Shown one piece after another: positions 25,012-33,811 of a stretch of DNA of 64,000 nt. The notes below the pieces were generated by a model that saw only the letters and a program-made list of their open reading frames with translations, was not told the origin of the DNA and ran no database searches. Position numbers and translations under genes: made by a program. The DNA comes from JAJDXW01 sp965214795. GTDB lineage: Bacteria; Pseudomonadota; Gammaproteobacteria; HK1. The stretch lies in assembly GCA_965214795.1 (NCBI GenBank), contig OZ243976.1, forward strand, positions 4,836,001 to 4,900,000, given 5' to 3'. Numbering within the stretch: the first letter of the stretch is position 1; each line of letters starts with the position of its first letter.

Positions 25012-26715
25012 TCAGGCGAGCTCGCGCAGGACCATCTCGGTCTGGCCCTTGCCCGCCATCATCATCGGATACACGTTCTCCGACTGATCGGTGATGAAGT
25101 CCATGAACACGAGCCGGTCCTTCAGCGCAAACGCCTCGCGCAGCGCGCCCTCGACGTCGCCCGGACGCTCGACGAGCATGCCGACGTGGCCGAAGCTCTC
25201 CGCGAGTTTGACGAAGTCGGGAAGCGAATCGAGGTACGACTCCGATTCGCGGTTCTCGTACATGAACTCCTGCCACTGGCGCACCATGCCGAGGTAGCGG
25301 TTGTTGAGGTTCACGACCTTGACCGGCAGCCGGTACTGCTTCGCGCACGAGAGCTCCTGGATGCACATCACGATGCTGCCTTCGCCCGTGATGCAGGCGA
25401 CCGGCGCATCCGGATACGCGAACTGCACCCCCATCGCGGCCGGGAGGCCGAACCCCATGGTGCCGAGGCCTCCGGAGTTGACCCACCGGCGCGGCTTGGC
25501 GAACGGGTAGAACTGCGCGGCCCACATCTGGTGCTGGCCGACGTCGGAGGTCACGAACGCCTCCCCGCCCGTCACCTCGTACAGCTTCTCGATGACGTAC
25601 TGGGGCTTGATGAGATCGCTCTTGCGCTCGTAGCGCAGGCAGTCGTTCGCGCGCCACCCGTCGATCCGCTTCCACCACGCGTTCAGGTCACCCTCGTCGG
25701 GACGGCGGTTGCTCTCCCGGAGCGCGGCGAGCAGGTCCTCCAGGATCCCTCGCACCGGCCCGACGATGGGGACGTCGACCTGGATGGTCTTCGAGATGGA
25801 GGACGGGTCGATGTCGACGTGGACGATCCGGGCGTGGGGGCAGAACTGCTTCGGGTCGCCCACCACCCGGTCGTCGAAGCGGGCTCCGATCGCGATGAGT
25901 ACGTCGCACTCGTGCATGGCCATGTTGGCCTCGTAGGTGCCGTGCATCCCGAGCATGCCGACGAACTGCGGGTCCGTCCCGGGATACGCGCCGAGCCCCA
26001 TCAGGGTGTTGGTGATCGGGTACCCGAGAAAGCGGGTGAGGCCGACGAGCGGCTCCGACGCGTCTCCGAGCACCACCCCGCCCCCGGTGTAGATCATCGG
26101 CCGCCGGGCGGAGAGGATGAGGTCCGCAGCCTGGCGGATCTGGTAGGGATGCCCGCGCGTGACCGGGTTGTAGGAGCGCAGGGCGACCTCGTCCGGATAC
26201 TCGTACCATGCGCGGTCCGCGGTCACGTCCTTGGGAACGTCCACCACCACCGGGCCCGGCCGCCCGCTCTCCGCGACGTAGAACGCCTCGCGGAGGGTGC
26301 GCGCGAGGGAGCCCGCGTCCTTCACCAGGTAGTTGTGCTTGACGCAGGGGCGGGTGATGCCCACGCAGTCGACCTCCTGGAAGGCGTCGCTCCCGATCGC
26401 GTGGCGCGGCACCTGCCCGGTGATCACCACCATCGGAGCGGAGTCCATGTGGGCGGTCGCGATCCCGGTCACCGCATTGGTCGCGCCGGGGCCGGAAGTG
26501 ACGAGCACGACCCCGGCCCGGCCGGTCACCCGCGCGTAGCCGTCCGCCATGTGGGTCGCGCCCTGCTCGTGGCGCACGAGGATGTGCTCCACGTCCTGCT
26601 GCTTGTAGAGGGCATCGTAGATGTGCAGGACCGCCCCGCCCGGATACCCGAAGATGTATCGAACCCCGTGGTCCTTGAGGAACCGGACCACGATCTCCGC
26701 GCCTGTCAACTCCAC
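25012..26715 (-). CDS. ilvI: Acetolactate synthase large subunit
   Basis: 567 residues, a ThDP enzyme making acetolactate from pyruvate. Visible are the ThDP glutamate in RHEQGATHMADGYAR, VTSGPGATNAVTGIA, the FAD-region GMLGMHGTYEANMAM and the ThDP metal site GEGSIVMCIQEL with NNRYLGMVRQW. The second acid of the metal site here sits in GEGS; the canonical motif is GDG, so Asp is replaced by Glu, which deserves a look. The GTG start at 26715 follows a GAGAGG ribosome site and gives a family-type N-terminus (VELTGAEIVVRFL). First gene of ilvIHC, divergent from proS. Confidence 0.95.
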   Translation of the reverse strand: MELTGAEIVVRFLKDHGVRYIFGYPGGAVLHIYDALYKQQDVEHILVRHEQGATHMADGYARVTGRAGVVLVTSGPGATNAVTGIATAHMDSAPMVVITGQVPRHAIGSDAFQEVDCVGITRPCVKHNYLVKDAGSLARTLREAFYVAESGRPGPVVVDVPKDVTADRAWYEYPDEVALRSYNPVTRGHPYQIRQAADLILSARRPMIYTGGGVVLGDASEPLVGLTRFLGYPITNTLMGLGAYPGTDPQFVGMLGMHGTYEANMAMHECDVLIAIGARFDDRVVGDPKQFCPHARIVHVDIDPSSISKTIQVDVPIVGPVRGILEDLLAALRESNRRPDEGDLNAWWKRIDGWRANDCLRYERKSDLIKPQYVIEKLYEVTGGEAFVTSDVGQHQMWAAQFYPFAKPRRWVNSGGLGTMGFGLPAAMGVQFAYPDAPVACITGEGSIVMCIQELSCAKQYRLPVKVVNLNNRYLGMVRQWQEFMYENRESESYLDSLPDFVKLAESFGHVGMLVERPGDVEGALREAFALKDRLVFMDFITDQSENVYPMMMAGKGQTEMVLRELA

Positions 26716-26934
26716 CTCGACACCTCTCGAACACGGCCCTCGGGCACGGGCCTTCCCCGGACGCCGCGGCACGGCCCGCACGCAGCCCCCGCCGCGCCCG
26801 CCAGTGGCGCGGCAAGGTAGCCGCAACGCGCCCGCGCGTCAACCGCCCCCGCAGCCCGGAACCTCCCGCCGTACAAGGGGAAACGGGTTCGGGATATGAT
26901 TGCGGGGGCCGCCCGCACCAGGAACCTTGCCACC

Positions 26935-28665
26935 ATGAGAACCTCCCGGATCCTGCTCGCTACGGAAAAGGAAGACCCCTCCGACGCCGAGATCGTCAGC
27001 CACCGGCTCATGATCCGCGCCGGCCTCGTCCGCCGTCTCGCGGCCGGGCTCTATACCTGGCTTCCCCTCGGCCTGCGGGTGCTGCGCAAGATCGAGAACA
27101 TCGTGCGCGAGGAGATGGACCGGGCGGGAGCCCAGGAGATCCTCATGCCCGCGGTGCAGCCCGCCGAGCTCTGGATGGAGTCGGGCCGCTGGGACCACTT
27201 CGGGCCGGAGCTGCTGCGGCTTCGCGATCGGCACGAGCGCGACTTCTGCGTCGGGCCGACCCACGAGGAGGTCGTCACCGACATCGTCCGCCGGGAGGTT
27301 CGCAGCTACCGCCAGCTCCCCCTCAACCTGTACCAGATCCAGACCAAGTTCCGGGACGAGGTCCGACCCCGCTTCGGAATCATGCGCGCCCGCGAGTTCA
27401 TCATGAAGGACGCCTACTCGTTCGATCTCGACGAAGCGGGGAGCCGGCGCAGCTACGAGGCGATGCGCGACGCCTACCGACGCATCTTCACCCGCACGGG
27501 CCTCGACTTCCGGGTGGTGGAGGCGGACTCGGGCGCCATCGGGGGCAGTCGCTCGGAGGAGTTCCACGTGCTCGCGAGGTCCGGCGAGGACGAGATCGCG
27601 TTCAACGACGCGGGCACCTACGCCGCGAACCTGGAGCTCACCCCCGCCCCCCCGCCGCCGGCGCGCGGGCCGACGACGGAGACGATGCGCGAGGTCTCCA
27701 CCCCGGACGTGCGCACCATCGAGGACGTGAGCCGACGGCTCGGCGTGACGCCCGAGCGCTGCTTGAAGACCCTGTTCGTGGAGGGTGAGGAGGGGCCGGT
27801 CGCCCTCGTGCTGCGCGGCGACCACGACCTCAACCTGGTCAAGGCGAGCCGTCTCGAAGGGGTGCGGACCCCGGTCGCCCTGGCGTCTCCGGAGACGGTG
27901 CGCAAGGCGGCGGGGGCCGGTCCCGGAGCGGTCGGGCCGGTGGGGCTCGCGGTGCCGGTGGTCGTGGATCGCTGGGCCGCGGTCGTCGCGGACTTCGTCT
28001 GCGGGGCGAACCGCGACGACACTCACCTTGCGGGCGTCAACTGGGGGCGTGACGCGCCGGAGCCGGAGACGGCGGATCTCCGCAACGCCATCGAAGGGGA
28101 CCCGAGCCCGGATGGCCGGGGCACCATCTCCATCCGCCGCGGGATCGAGGTCGGCCACGTGTTCCAGCTCGGCCGCAAGTACAGCGAAGCGATGCACGCG
28201 GTGTGCCTCGACGAGAGCGGCCGGGCCCGGGTCCTCGAGATGGGCTGCTACGGAATCGGGGTCAGCCGCATCGCCGCCGCCGCCATCGAGCAGAGCCACG
28301 ACGAGAACGGCATCATCTGGCCGGATGCCATCGCCCCCTGGGAGGTCGCCCTCCTCCCGGTGAACGCGCACCGATCGGGGCGGGTGCGCGATCGCGCCGA
28401 AGCGCTCTACGAGGAGCTGCGGGCGGCCGGTGTCGAGGTCCTGCTGGACGATCGGGCGATCCGGCCCGGGGTCATGTTCTCCGAGATGGACCTCATCGGC
28501 ATCCCCCACCGCCTGATTCTGGGGGAGCGCCGGCTCGACGAGGGCACGCTCGAGTACCGGAGCCGGCGGGGCGGCGAGACCGAGTTCATTCCCCTCGAGG
28601 AAGCGGTCGCCCGGGTCGTCGCCCGGGTCGTCACCCGCCTCGATCGCCGGTCGGCGGCCGCCTGA
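26935..28665 (+). CDS. proS: Prolyl-tRNA synthetase (bacterial type with editing domain)
   Basis: 576 residues. Class II motif 1 (AGAQEILMPAVQPAELW), motif 2 (FRDEVRPRFGIMRAREFIMKDAYSF) and motif 3 (GCYGIGVSRIAAA) are present; an INS editing domain lies between motifs 2 and 3 (about 235-385) and an anticodon-binding domain closes the protein. ATG 26935 places TSRILLATEKEDP at the N-terminus, as in homologues. The C-terminal VARVVARVV comes from a 12-bp tandem duplication (28606-28629). Its last 35 bp overlap the end of hda on the other strand. Confidence 0.97.
   Translation: MRTSRILLATEKEDPSDAEIVSHRLMIRAGLVRRLAAGLYTWLPLGLRVLRKIENIVREEMDRAGAQEILMPAVQPAELWMESGRWDHFGPELLRLRDRHERDFCVGPTHEEVVTDIVRREVRSYRQLPLNLYQIQTKFRDEVRPRFGIMRAREFIMKDAYSFDLDEAGSRRSYEAMRDAYRRIFTRTGLDFRVVEADSGAIGGSRSEEFHVLARSGEDEIAFNDAGTYAANLELTPAPPPPARGPTTETMREVSTPDVRTIEDVSRRLGVTPERCLKTLFVEGEEGPVALVLRGDHDLNLVKASRLEGVRTPVALASPETVRKAAGAGPGAVGPVGLAVPVVVDRWAAVVADFVCGANRDDTHLAGVNWGRDAPEPETADLRNAIEGDPSPDGRGTISIRRGIEVGHVFQLGRKYSEAMHAVCLDESGRARVLEMGCYGIGVSRIAAAAIEQSHDENGIIWPDAIAPWEVALLPVNAHRSGRVRDRAEALYEELRAAGVEVLLDDRAIRPGVMFSEMDLIGIPHRLILGERRLDEGTLEYRSRRGGETEFIPLEEAVARVVARVVTRLDRRSAAA
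28606..28629 (+). repeat. 12-bp tandem duplication at the proS 3' end
   Basis: Two exact copies of GTCGCCCGGGTC followed by a partial third, in frame near the proS C-terminus, inside or next to the convergent overlap with hda. Confidence 0.9.
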
Positions 28666-29371
28666 CGCGCATCCGATCCGCACCGCTCCCTTCGATGAGG
28701 GAACGCACGAAGGGGATGGTCACCGGCCGCTGGGCGGCCAGGGAGTGCCGATCGAGGCGGTCGAGGAGCGCGAGCAGGTGCGGCACGTCCCGCCGCTCGC
28801 GGGCGACGACGTAGGCCGCCACCTGCGGGGGGAGCTCGATGCCGCGCGCCCGCGCACGCAAGACGAGCACCCGCCCGAGCTCCGGCTCGTCGAGCGCGGC
28901 GAGGCCGAGCACCGGCCCGGAGGCGAGGCGCGAGGCGAGGTCCGGGAGCCGGAGGCCGAGACGCGCGGGCGGCGCCCGGTCCGCGACGATGAGAGGCGTG
29001 CCGGCGCTCTCGAGCGTGTTGAACAGCCGAAACAGGGCCTGTTCCCAATCGGGGTGTCCGGCCGCCGCCCCGACCCCGTCGAGGCAGACGAGACGGGCCG
29101 TCTCGAGGCCCTCGGTCACCGCCGGTCCGATGCCGGGCTCCGCCCCGGGATCGAGGTAGAAGCCCGCCGCGGCGCGGGCGGCCGCGACCAGCAGGTGGGT
29201 CTTGCCGGTGCCGGCCGGACCGGCGAGGTAGAGATACCGGTCGCCTCGCGCGGCTGCCGATTCGCGGGCCGCGCGCACGGCCGCCTCGTTCGGCCCGGGC
29301 ACGTAGTTGTCGAACGAGGGAGGCTCGTCGGCAGCGAGCGCAAGGGGATACTGAACGACCGGCCGGGTCAT
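28631..29371 (-). CDS. hda: DnaA regulatory inactivator Hda
   Basis: 246 residues. An AAA+ domain related to DnaA: Walker A AGPAGTGKTH, a Walker B-like LVCLDGVGAAAG (with Asp, but the second acid is replaced by Gly), sensor-like DRAPPARL and RLASGPVLGLAAL. The N-terminal VVQYPLALAADEPPSFDNYVP fits the clamp-binding motif region. With the sliding clamp it promotes ATP hydrolysis by DnaA to prevent re-initiation. Adjacent to DUF2066 and purM, the normal gammaproteobacterial context. The tail of about 12 residues overlaps proS and may be a C-terminal extension. Confidence 0.88.
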   Translation of the reverse strand: MTRPVVQYPLALAADEPPSFDNYVPGPNEAAVRAARESAAARGDRYLYLAGPAGTGKTHLLVAAARAAAGFYLDPGAEPGIGPAVTEGLETARLVCLDGVGAAAGHPDWEQALFRLFNTLESAGTPLIVADRAPPARLGLRLPDLASRLASGPVLGLAALDEPELGRVLVLRARARGIELPPQVAAYVVARERRDVPHLLALLDRLDRHSLAAQRPVTIPFVRSLIEGSGADRMRVRRPPTGDRGG

Positions 29372-29539
29372 GCGGGCGGGACGCCGTGCGCGAAGGCCGA
29401 TGCGCACCGCGACGGCACGCCGGCCGTCATCGCGAGCGCGCGGGGCGGGCACGGGCGAATTCCGGCCCGCCGGGCCGTTCCCCCTCGGCGCGGCCGGTCG
29501 CCGCCGTCCGGAGCCGCGGAGGGCGAAGGTCGAGGCGGC

Positions 29540-30661
29540 TCATCGCAGCCGGTATTCGAGCCGCGGCTCTCCTCCGGCGGCCCGGTCGAGGGCGTTTCCG
29601 GCCGGAACGAGGGTTCGCCCGAGGGCGATCAGCTCGGCAAGGGCCGCCCGGCCGCCCTTCGCTTCGAGCACGAAACGGACTTGCGGGCCCTCGACCCGCT
29701 CGACCTGCACCGTCTCCACGATGTCGATGGAGGCAAGGTAGCGCAGCAGCCGCCCATAGTCGGCGAGCCGTTCGACCCCGTCCACGGCGATCGGCACCCG
29801 TGAGGAGGCCGCGGCCGCGCCGCGCATGGCGAACCGCGCCGCGAATCGGTCGACGACCTCGTGCATGCCCTCGACGACCGTCGTCCGAAGGCTCTCCCCG
29901 CTGGTCCTGAACTCCCGCGTCCGGTCGCCGAACAGGGTCCAGCGCGCCTTCCACAGCCCGGTCTCTCCCCGGTATGCCCGGCCGGCGAGGACCGCGTCCG
30001 CGGAATAGCGGCGCGACGCGCGCTGGATCGGCTCGGGGAATCCTCCCCAGAGGGTGGACACCGGCAGCGTCATGCGATCCTCGATGTCGAACAGGGGCAG
30101 GATGACGGGCATTCCGCGCTCGCGAGCCGCATCGTCGATCGCGGCGGCCGCCGGCGAAGTGGAATCCACGAAGGACTTGCGGCCGTGCTCGTCCTCGACG
30201 ACCAGCCACACGATCACCCGCGGCCGGACGCGGCTCCACCGGCCGAGCCCGAGTTGCTCGACAAGCCGATCGACCGCGCCGGGGTCGAACTTCACGGTCA
30301 GACCGTGCCCGGCTCCCCCGGCCCCCCCGGGCTCGACGGGCTCGAAGAGATACTGCTGAACGAATCGTTCCGGGCTCGCGACGGCCTCCCGCACGCCCGG
30401 CGATTCCTCCGGGCGGCGCGACCCGGTCAACCGCACCAGCATGGCGCTCATCGCCCGCGCGAGCGCGCCCTCGAGATCCGCCCGATCCTCCGCGGTTACC
30501 CGGGCCGTGTAGAGATCGGGATACCGGTCCGGCCGCTCGTCCGGACCGGCACCCGCCACCGGACGGACCGCCCCCGCGAGCCACGCGAGCACCAGGACGG
30601 CTGCCGCGATCCGCCGCAGTCCCCGCGGCGCGCGCATCCGGAACCGGTCTCGATGGCTCAT
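29540..30661 (-). CDS. DUF2066 domain-containing periplasmic protein
   Basis: 373 residues. The N-terminus has a basic stretch and hydrophobic core (RIAAAVLVLAWLAGAVRPVAGA), a signal peptide with probable cleavage after Ala-Gly-Ala. The mature part begins DLYTARVTAEDRADLEGALARAMSAMLVRLTG, a hallmark of DUF2066. Function unknown. It stands between purM (divergent) and hda, where this family normally sits. A Gly/Ala insert (EPGGAGGAGHG) near residue 115 is low-complexity. Confidence 0.85.
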   Translation of the reverse strand: MSHRDRFRMRAPRGLRRIAAAVLVLAWLAGAVRPVAGAGPDERPDRYPDLYTARVTAEDRADLEGALARAMSAMLVRLTGSRRPEESPGVREAVASPERFVQQYLFEPVEPGGAGGAGHGLTVKFDPGAVDRLVEQLGLGRWSRVRPRVIVWLVVEDEHGRKSFVDSTSPAAAAIDDAARERGMPVILPLFDIEDRMTLPVSTLWGGFPEPIQRASRRYSADAVLAGRAYRGETGLWKARWTLFGDRTREFRTSGESLRTTVVEGMHEVVDRFAARFAMRGAAAASSRVPIAVDGVERLADYGRLLRYLASIDIVETVQVERVEGPQVRFVLEAKGGRAALAELIALGRTLVPAGNALDRAAGGEPRLEYRLR

Positions 30662-30712
30662 CGCGCCAATTTACAATACGCACGAGCTCGGCAGAACCGG
30701 ATGCGGAGAAAC

Positions 30713-31765
30713 ATGGACGATGCGCGTGCAACCTCCCTCAGCTACCGGGACGCCGGGGTCGATATCGATCGGGGCAATCGGCTCGTCGATCGGATCCGGG
30801 CCATCGCGAGCCGAACGTACCGCCCCGAGGTGCTCGGCGGGGTGGGGGGATTCGCGTCGCTGTTCAGGCTTCCCATGGACCGGTACCGGAACCCGGTGCT
30901 CGTCACCGCGGCGGACGGTGTCGGCACCAAGCTGCGGCTGGCGGTAGAGACCTCGAGCTACGAAACGGTGGGCATCGATCTCGTGGCGATGTGCGCGAAC
31001 GACGTGCTCGTCCAGGGCGCGGAACCGGTCCTGTTCCTCGACTACCTGGCCATGGAGCGGCTCGAGCTGTCCAAGGCCCAGATGGTGGTCGAGGGGGTCG
31101 CACGCGGCTGCGAGATCGCCGGGGCCTCCCTCGTCGGAGGGGAGTGCGCCGAGATGCCGGGAGTCTATTCGAGCGAGGACTTCGACCTCGTCGGCTTCTG
31201 CCTCGGTCTCGTCGAGGAGGACCGCATCCTGAACGGCGCGGGGGTCCACCCCGGCGATCGCGTCATCGGGCTCCCGTCGAGCGGGCTGCACTCGAACGGC
31301 TTCTCGCTCGTGCGCAAGGTCCTCGAAATCTCCGGCGCCTCCCTGTCCGCTCCGTTCGACGGGGACGAATCCCTCGGGAAGTGCCTGATGACCCCCACCC
31401 GGATCTACGTCCGCCCGGTTTGCCGGTTGTTGGAAGCGACCCCGGTGAAGGGCCTCGCGCACATCACCGGCGGCGGGCTCGTTCTCAACCTCGCGAGGGT
31501 CCTGCCCGCGGGGCTCTGCGCACGGCTCGACCGCGGGAACTGGACGGTGCCGCCGATCATCCGCTGGGTCCGGGAGGCGGGGAGCATCGAGGATCGCGAG
31601 ATGTTCCGCACCTTCAACTGCGGGATCGGCATGGCCCTCATCGTCTCCGCCCATCACGTCGAGGACGCGCTGCGGATCCTCGAGGAGGCCGGCGAGAGTC
31701 CGGCCGTCATCGGCGAGGTGCGGCTCGCGGATGCCCGCCACCGCGATCAGGTTCTCATCGGTTGA
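30713..31765 (+). CDS. purM: Phosphoribosylformylglycinamidine cyclo-ligase (AIR synthetase)
   Basis: 350 residues. Typical pieces are SYRDAGVDIDRGNRLVDRI, GGFASLFRLP, VTAADGVGTKLRLA, GIDLVAMCANDVLVQGAEP and LVGGECAEMPGVY. The C-terminal HITGGGLVLNLARVLP is also kept. It closes the imidazole ring in purine synthesis. ATG 30713 is preferred because GGAGAA lies 5-6 bases upstream; an in-frame ATG at 30701 is possible. Its TGA overlaps a TTG start for purN. Confidence 0.97.
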   Translation: MDDARATSLSYRDAGVDIDRGNRLVDRIRAIASRTYRPEVLGGVGGFASLFRLPMDRYRNPVLVTAADGVGTKLRLAVETSSYETVGIDLVAMCANDVLVQGAEPVLFLDYLAMERLELSKAQMVVEGVARGCEIAGASLVGGECAEMPGVYSSEDFDLVGFCLGLVEEDRILNGAGVHPGDRVIGLPSSGLHSNGFSLVRKVLEISGASLSAPFDGDESLGKCLMTPTRIYVRPVCRLLEATPVKGLAHITGGGLVLNLARVLPAGLCARLDRGNWTVPPIIRWVREAGSIEDREMFRTFNCGIGMALIVSAHHVEDALRILEEAGESPAVIGEVRLADARHRDQVLIG

Positions 31766-32448
31766 GCGGAGCCGAGGAGTCGGACGGACCCCGGTCGCGC
31801 GCGGCGTTCCCGACGCCGCGGCCGCCCCCCGCGGGGCGGACCTGGCCGGCGCGGTCGCGCATCGTCGTTCTCGTCTCCGGGCGCGGCACCAACCTTCAGT
31901 CGCTCATCGACGCGGGCTGTCCGATCGCGGAGGTGCTGAGCAACGTTCCCGGAGCGCCCGCACTCGGCCGGGCCCGGGCGGCGGGCCTTCCGGCGCACGC
32001 GATCGACCACCGGGAACATCCCTCGCGCGCCGCGTTCGACCGAGCCCTGGCCGAGCGGATAGACGGCCCCGGGCGGGCGGACCTCGTCGTGCTGGCCGGG
32101 TTCATGCGCATCCTCGGGGCCGCGTTCACCCGCCGGTTCGCGGGCCGGCTCATCAATATCCACCCCTCCCTGCTCCCCGCCTTCCCCGGCCTCCGGACCC
32201 ATGAGCGGGCGCTCGACGCGGGGGCCGCCGAGCACGGCTGCACCGTCCATTTCGTGACCGAGGCGCTCGACGCGGGGCCGATCATCGAGCAGGCCCGGGT
32301 ACCGGTGCGGCGGGACGACACGCCCGCCTCCCTGGCCGCTCGGGTGCTCGCGGAGGAGCACCGGCTCCTTCCCCGGACCGTCCATCGGTTCGTGACCGGG
32401 CGTCTTCGCGAGGAGAGCTGTCGCCACCGGCACCGGGGTGAACGATAG
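31762..32448 (+). CDS. purN: Phosphoribosylglycinamide formyltransferase
   Basis: 228 residues. RIVVLVSGRGTNLQSLIDA (substrate loop), FMRILG, the catalytic NIHPSLLPAFPGLRTHERAL and GCTVHFVTEALDAGPII are intact. It transfers the formyl group from 10-formyl-THF to GAR. No ATG or GTG exists between the purM stop and the conserved domain, so TTG 31762 overlapping the purM stop (TTGA) is the best start, leaving a Pro/Arg-rich leader of about 30 residues. purM-purN is a normal pair. Confidence 0.93.
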   Translation: MSGAEESDGPRSRAAFPTPRPPPAGRTWPARSRIVVLVSGRGTNLQSLIDAGCPIAEVLSNVPGAPALGRARAAGLPAHAIDHREHPSRAAFDRALAERIDGPGRADLVVLAGFMRILGAAFTRRFAGRLINIHPSLLPAFPGLRTHERALDAGAAEHGCTVHFVTEALDAGPIIEQARVPVRRDDTPASLAARVLAEEHRLLPRTVHRFVTGRLREESCRHRHRGER

Positions 32449-32488
32449 CCGGTGGAACGCAATCCCTCTCGGAGACCGGAGTCGAGGG

Positions 32489-32516
32489 CTCCCCCGGAGG
32501 GGGGTTCGGAATCCCC
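32489..32516. terminator. Possible GC-rich terminator in the purN-trmJ convergent gap
   Basis: CTCCCCCGGAGGGGGG could form a tight hairpin between two convergent genes. There is no clear U-tract, so this is a weak call. Confidence 0.25.
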
Positions 32517-32552
32517 GGCCGGCAACCTGACCCCACCCCCGCAGGGGCGGGA

Positions 32553-33383
32553 TCACCGCCCCCGCGAGCCCCGCGGGGCGGTCGGACCGGCCGCGCGCTG
32601 CGCGGCGCCGAGGATGCCGCGCAGGATGTCGAGCTCCGCCCGGTCGATGTCCGCCCGGGCGACGAGCCGCCGCACTCGCCGCATGAGCAGCCGCGGGCGC
32701 TCCGGATCGAGGTAGCCGATGTCCGCGAGGGCCGTCTCGAAGTGCGCGAACAGCCGCTCGAGGTCGACCGCCGTCACCTCCCTGGTCCGATCCTCCCCCG
32801 TGCCGCCGCCGTCGTTCTCCTCCCCGCCGGCGGTGCCGCGGCCGCGCGTCTCGACACCGCCGGCGCCTCCCGCCGTTGCGGCTCGGGCCACGGCTTTCGC
32901 GACCTCGTAGGCCGCGATCTGGACCGCGGCGGCGACGTTGAGAGAGCGGAAGTCGGGAGCGGTCGGGATCCGGAGCACCGCCTGGCAGCGATCGATCTCG
33001 TCGTTCGTGAGCCCGGCGCTCTCCCGCCCGAACACGGCGGCGACCGGACCCGAGACCGCCCGCCGGACGAGCTCGCGCGCGGCTCCCTCCGGATCGAGGC
33101 GCCCCCACTCGAGACGCCGCGGGCGAGCCGTCGCCGCCACCGCCCACCGGCAATCGGCGAGGGCTTCCGACAGGTCGTCGACGACCCGCGCCCGGTCGAG
33201 GACGTCGAACGCCCCGGCCGCGCGCTCGGTGGCCTCGGCGCTCGGAAAGCGGCGCGGCCGGACCAGCCGGAGGTCCCGAAGGCCCATGGTCCGCATGGCG
33301 CGGGCCGCCGCCCCGATGTTTCCCGGATGCGTCGGCGCCACGAGCACGACTCGCACGTTCGTGGGCGCATCGGCCGCCCTCAT
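32553..33383 (-). CDS. trmJ: tRNA (cytidine/uridine-2'-O-)-methyltransferase TrmJ
   Basis: 276 residues. SPOUT knot motifs are PTHPGNIGAAARAMRTMGL, FGRESAGLTNDEIDRC and IPTAPDFRSLNVAAAVQI. It 2'-O-methylates position 32 of tRNA. The SPOUT domain is followed by a low-complexity Gly-rich linker (about 168-205, GGAGG, GRGTAGGEENDGGG) before a helical tail. ATG 33383 is chosen; the longer open frame upstream is repeat D sequence. Divergent from suhB, as in other gammaproteobacteria. Confidence 0.93.
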   Translation of the reverse strand: MRAADAPTNVRVVLVAPTHPGNIGAAARAMRTMGLRDLRLVRPRRFPSAEATERAAGAFDVLDRARVVDDLSEALADCRWAVAATARPRRLEWGRLDPEGAARELVRRAVSGPVAAVFGRESAGLTNDEIDRCQAVLRIPTAPDFRSLNVAAAVQIAAYEVAKAVARAATAGGAGGVETRGRGTAGGEENDGGGTGEDRTREVTAVDLERLFAHFETALADIGYLDPERPRLLMRRVRRLVARADIDRAELDILRGILGAAQRAAGPTAPRGSRGR

Positions 33384-33423
33384 CGTCCCGTCATCCGGAG
33401 CTTCCGTCGATCGTCGCCGCGGC

Positions 33424-33589
33424 AGGACTCGCTTTTTGTCCGGGTACGGGTGGACCGGGCGTGTTCGGCAGGCCATCGGGGAGCGCATTTCGTCGTCTGC
33501 ATGTCGGTTCGAGCCTCATGGAGGTGCCCTCGATCGCGCGGCCGGCGGCTCCGCACCCGCGGCCGGCACCCGGTCACGACAACAATGGC
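33424..33589 (+). repeat. Family D dispersed repeat, copy 2
   Basis: Matches 14171-14337 in opposite orientation over about 165 bp. It sits in the trmJ-suhB divergent gap, 14 bp before a family A element, so the shared promoter region has been rebuilt by two repeats. Confidence 0.75.
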
Positions 33590-33603
33590 CCTGGCCGCCG
33601 CGC

Positions 33604-33735
33604 CAGCGATTCCCGTTTTGCTCGTCGGGTCCCGCGGCAGGACCGGCACGACCGTCGATCCGCTCCGGATCGAGTTGCAAGGAGAAGACGGCTTGCGGCT
33701 CAGGGTGAAGTCGGGCGCCGAAACGAGAACTGCCG
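33604..33735 (+). mobile_element. Family A MITE-like element, copy 3 (132 bp)
   Basis: Opposite orientation to copies 1 and 2. The terminal inverted repeats have decayed (CAGCGATTCCCGTTTTG at the left). The 9-bp target duplication CCGCCGCGC is exact at 33595-33603 and 33736-33744. Located 76 bp upstream of suhB. Confidence 0.9.
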
Positions 33736-33811
33736 CCGCCGCGCCCGCCTCGTCGCCGCGGAGCGCTGGCGGGCGATAGAATGGGCACCGTTTCAGCGTG
33801 GCGGCCATTTC

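Noticed and set aside
23326..26820. 1164-codon plus-strand open frame opposite ilvC-ilvH-ilvI
   Set aside because: Antisense to conserved genes; no recognisable domain and His/Arg/Asp-rich composition expected of complement codons.
32449..32552. tRNA-like stretch with GGTTCGGAATCC near the purN end
   Set aside because: The T-loop is one base off consensus, no matching acceptor or anticodon stems could be paired.
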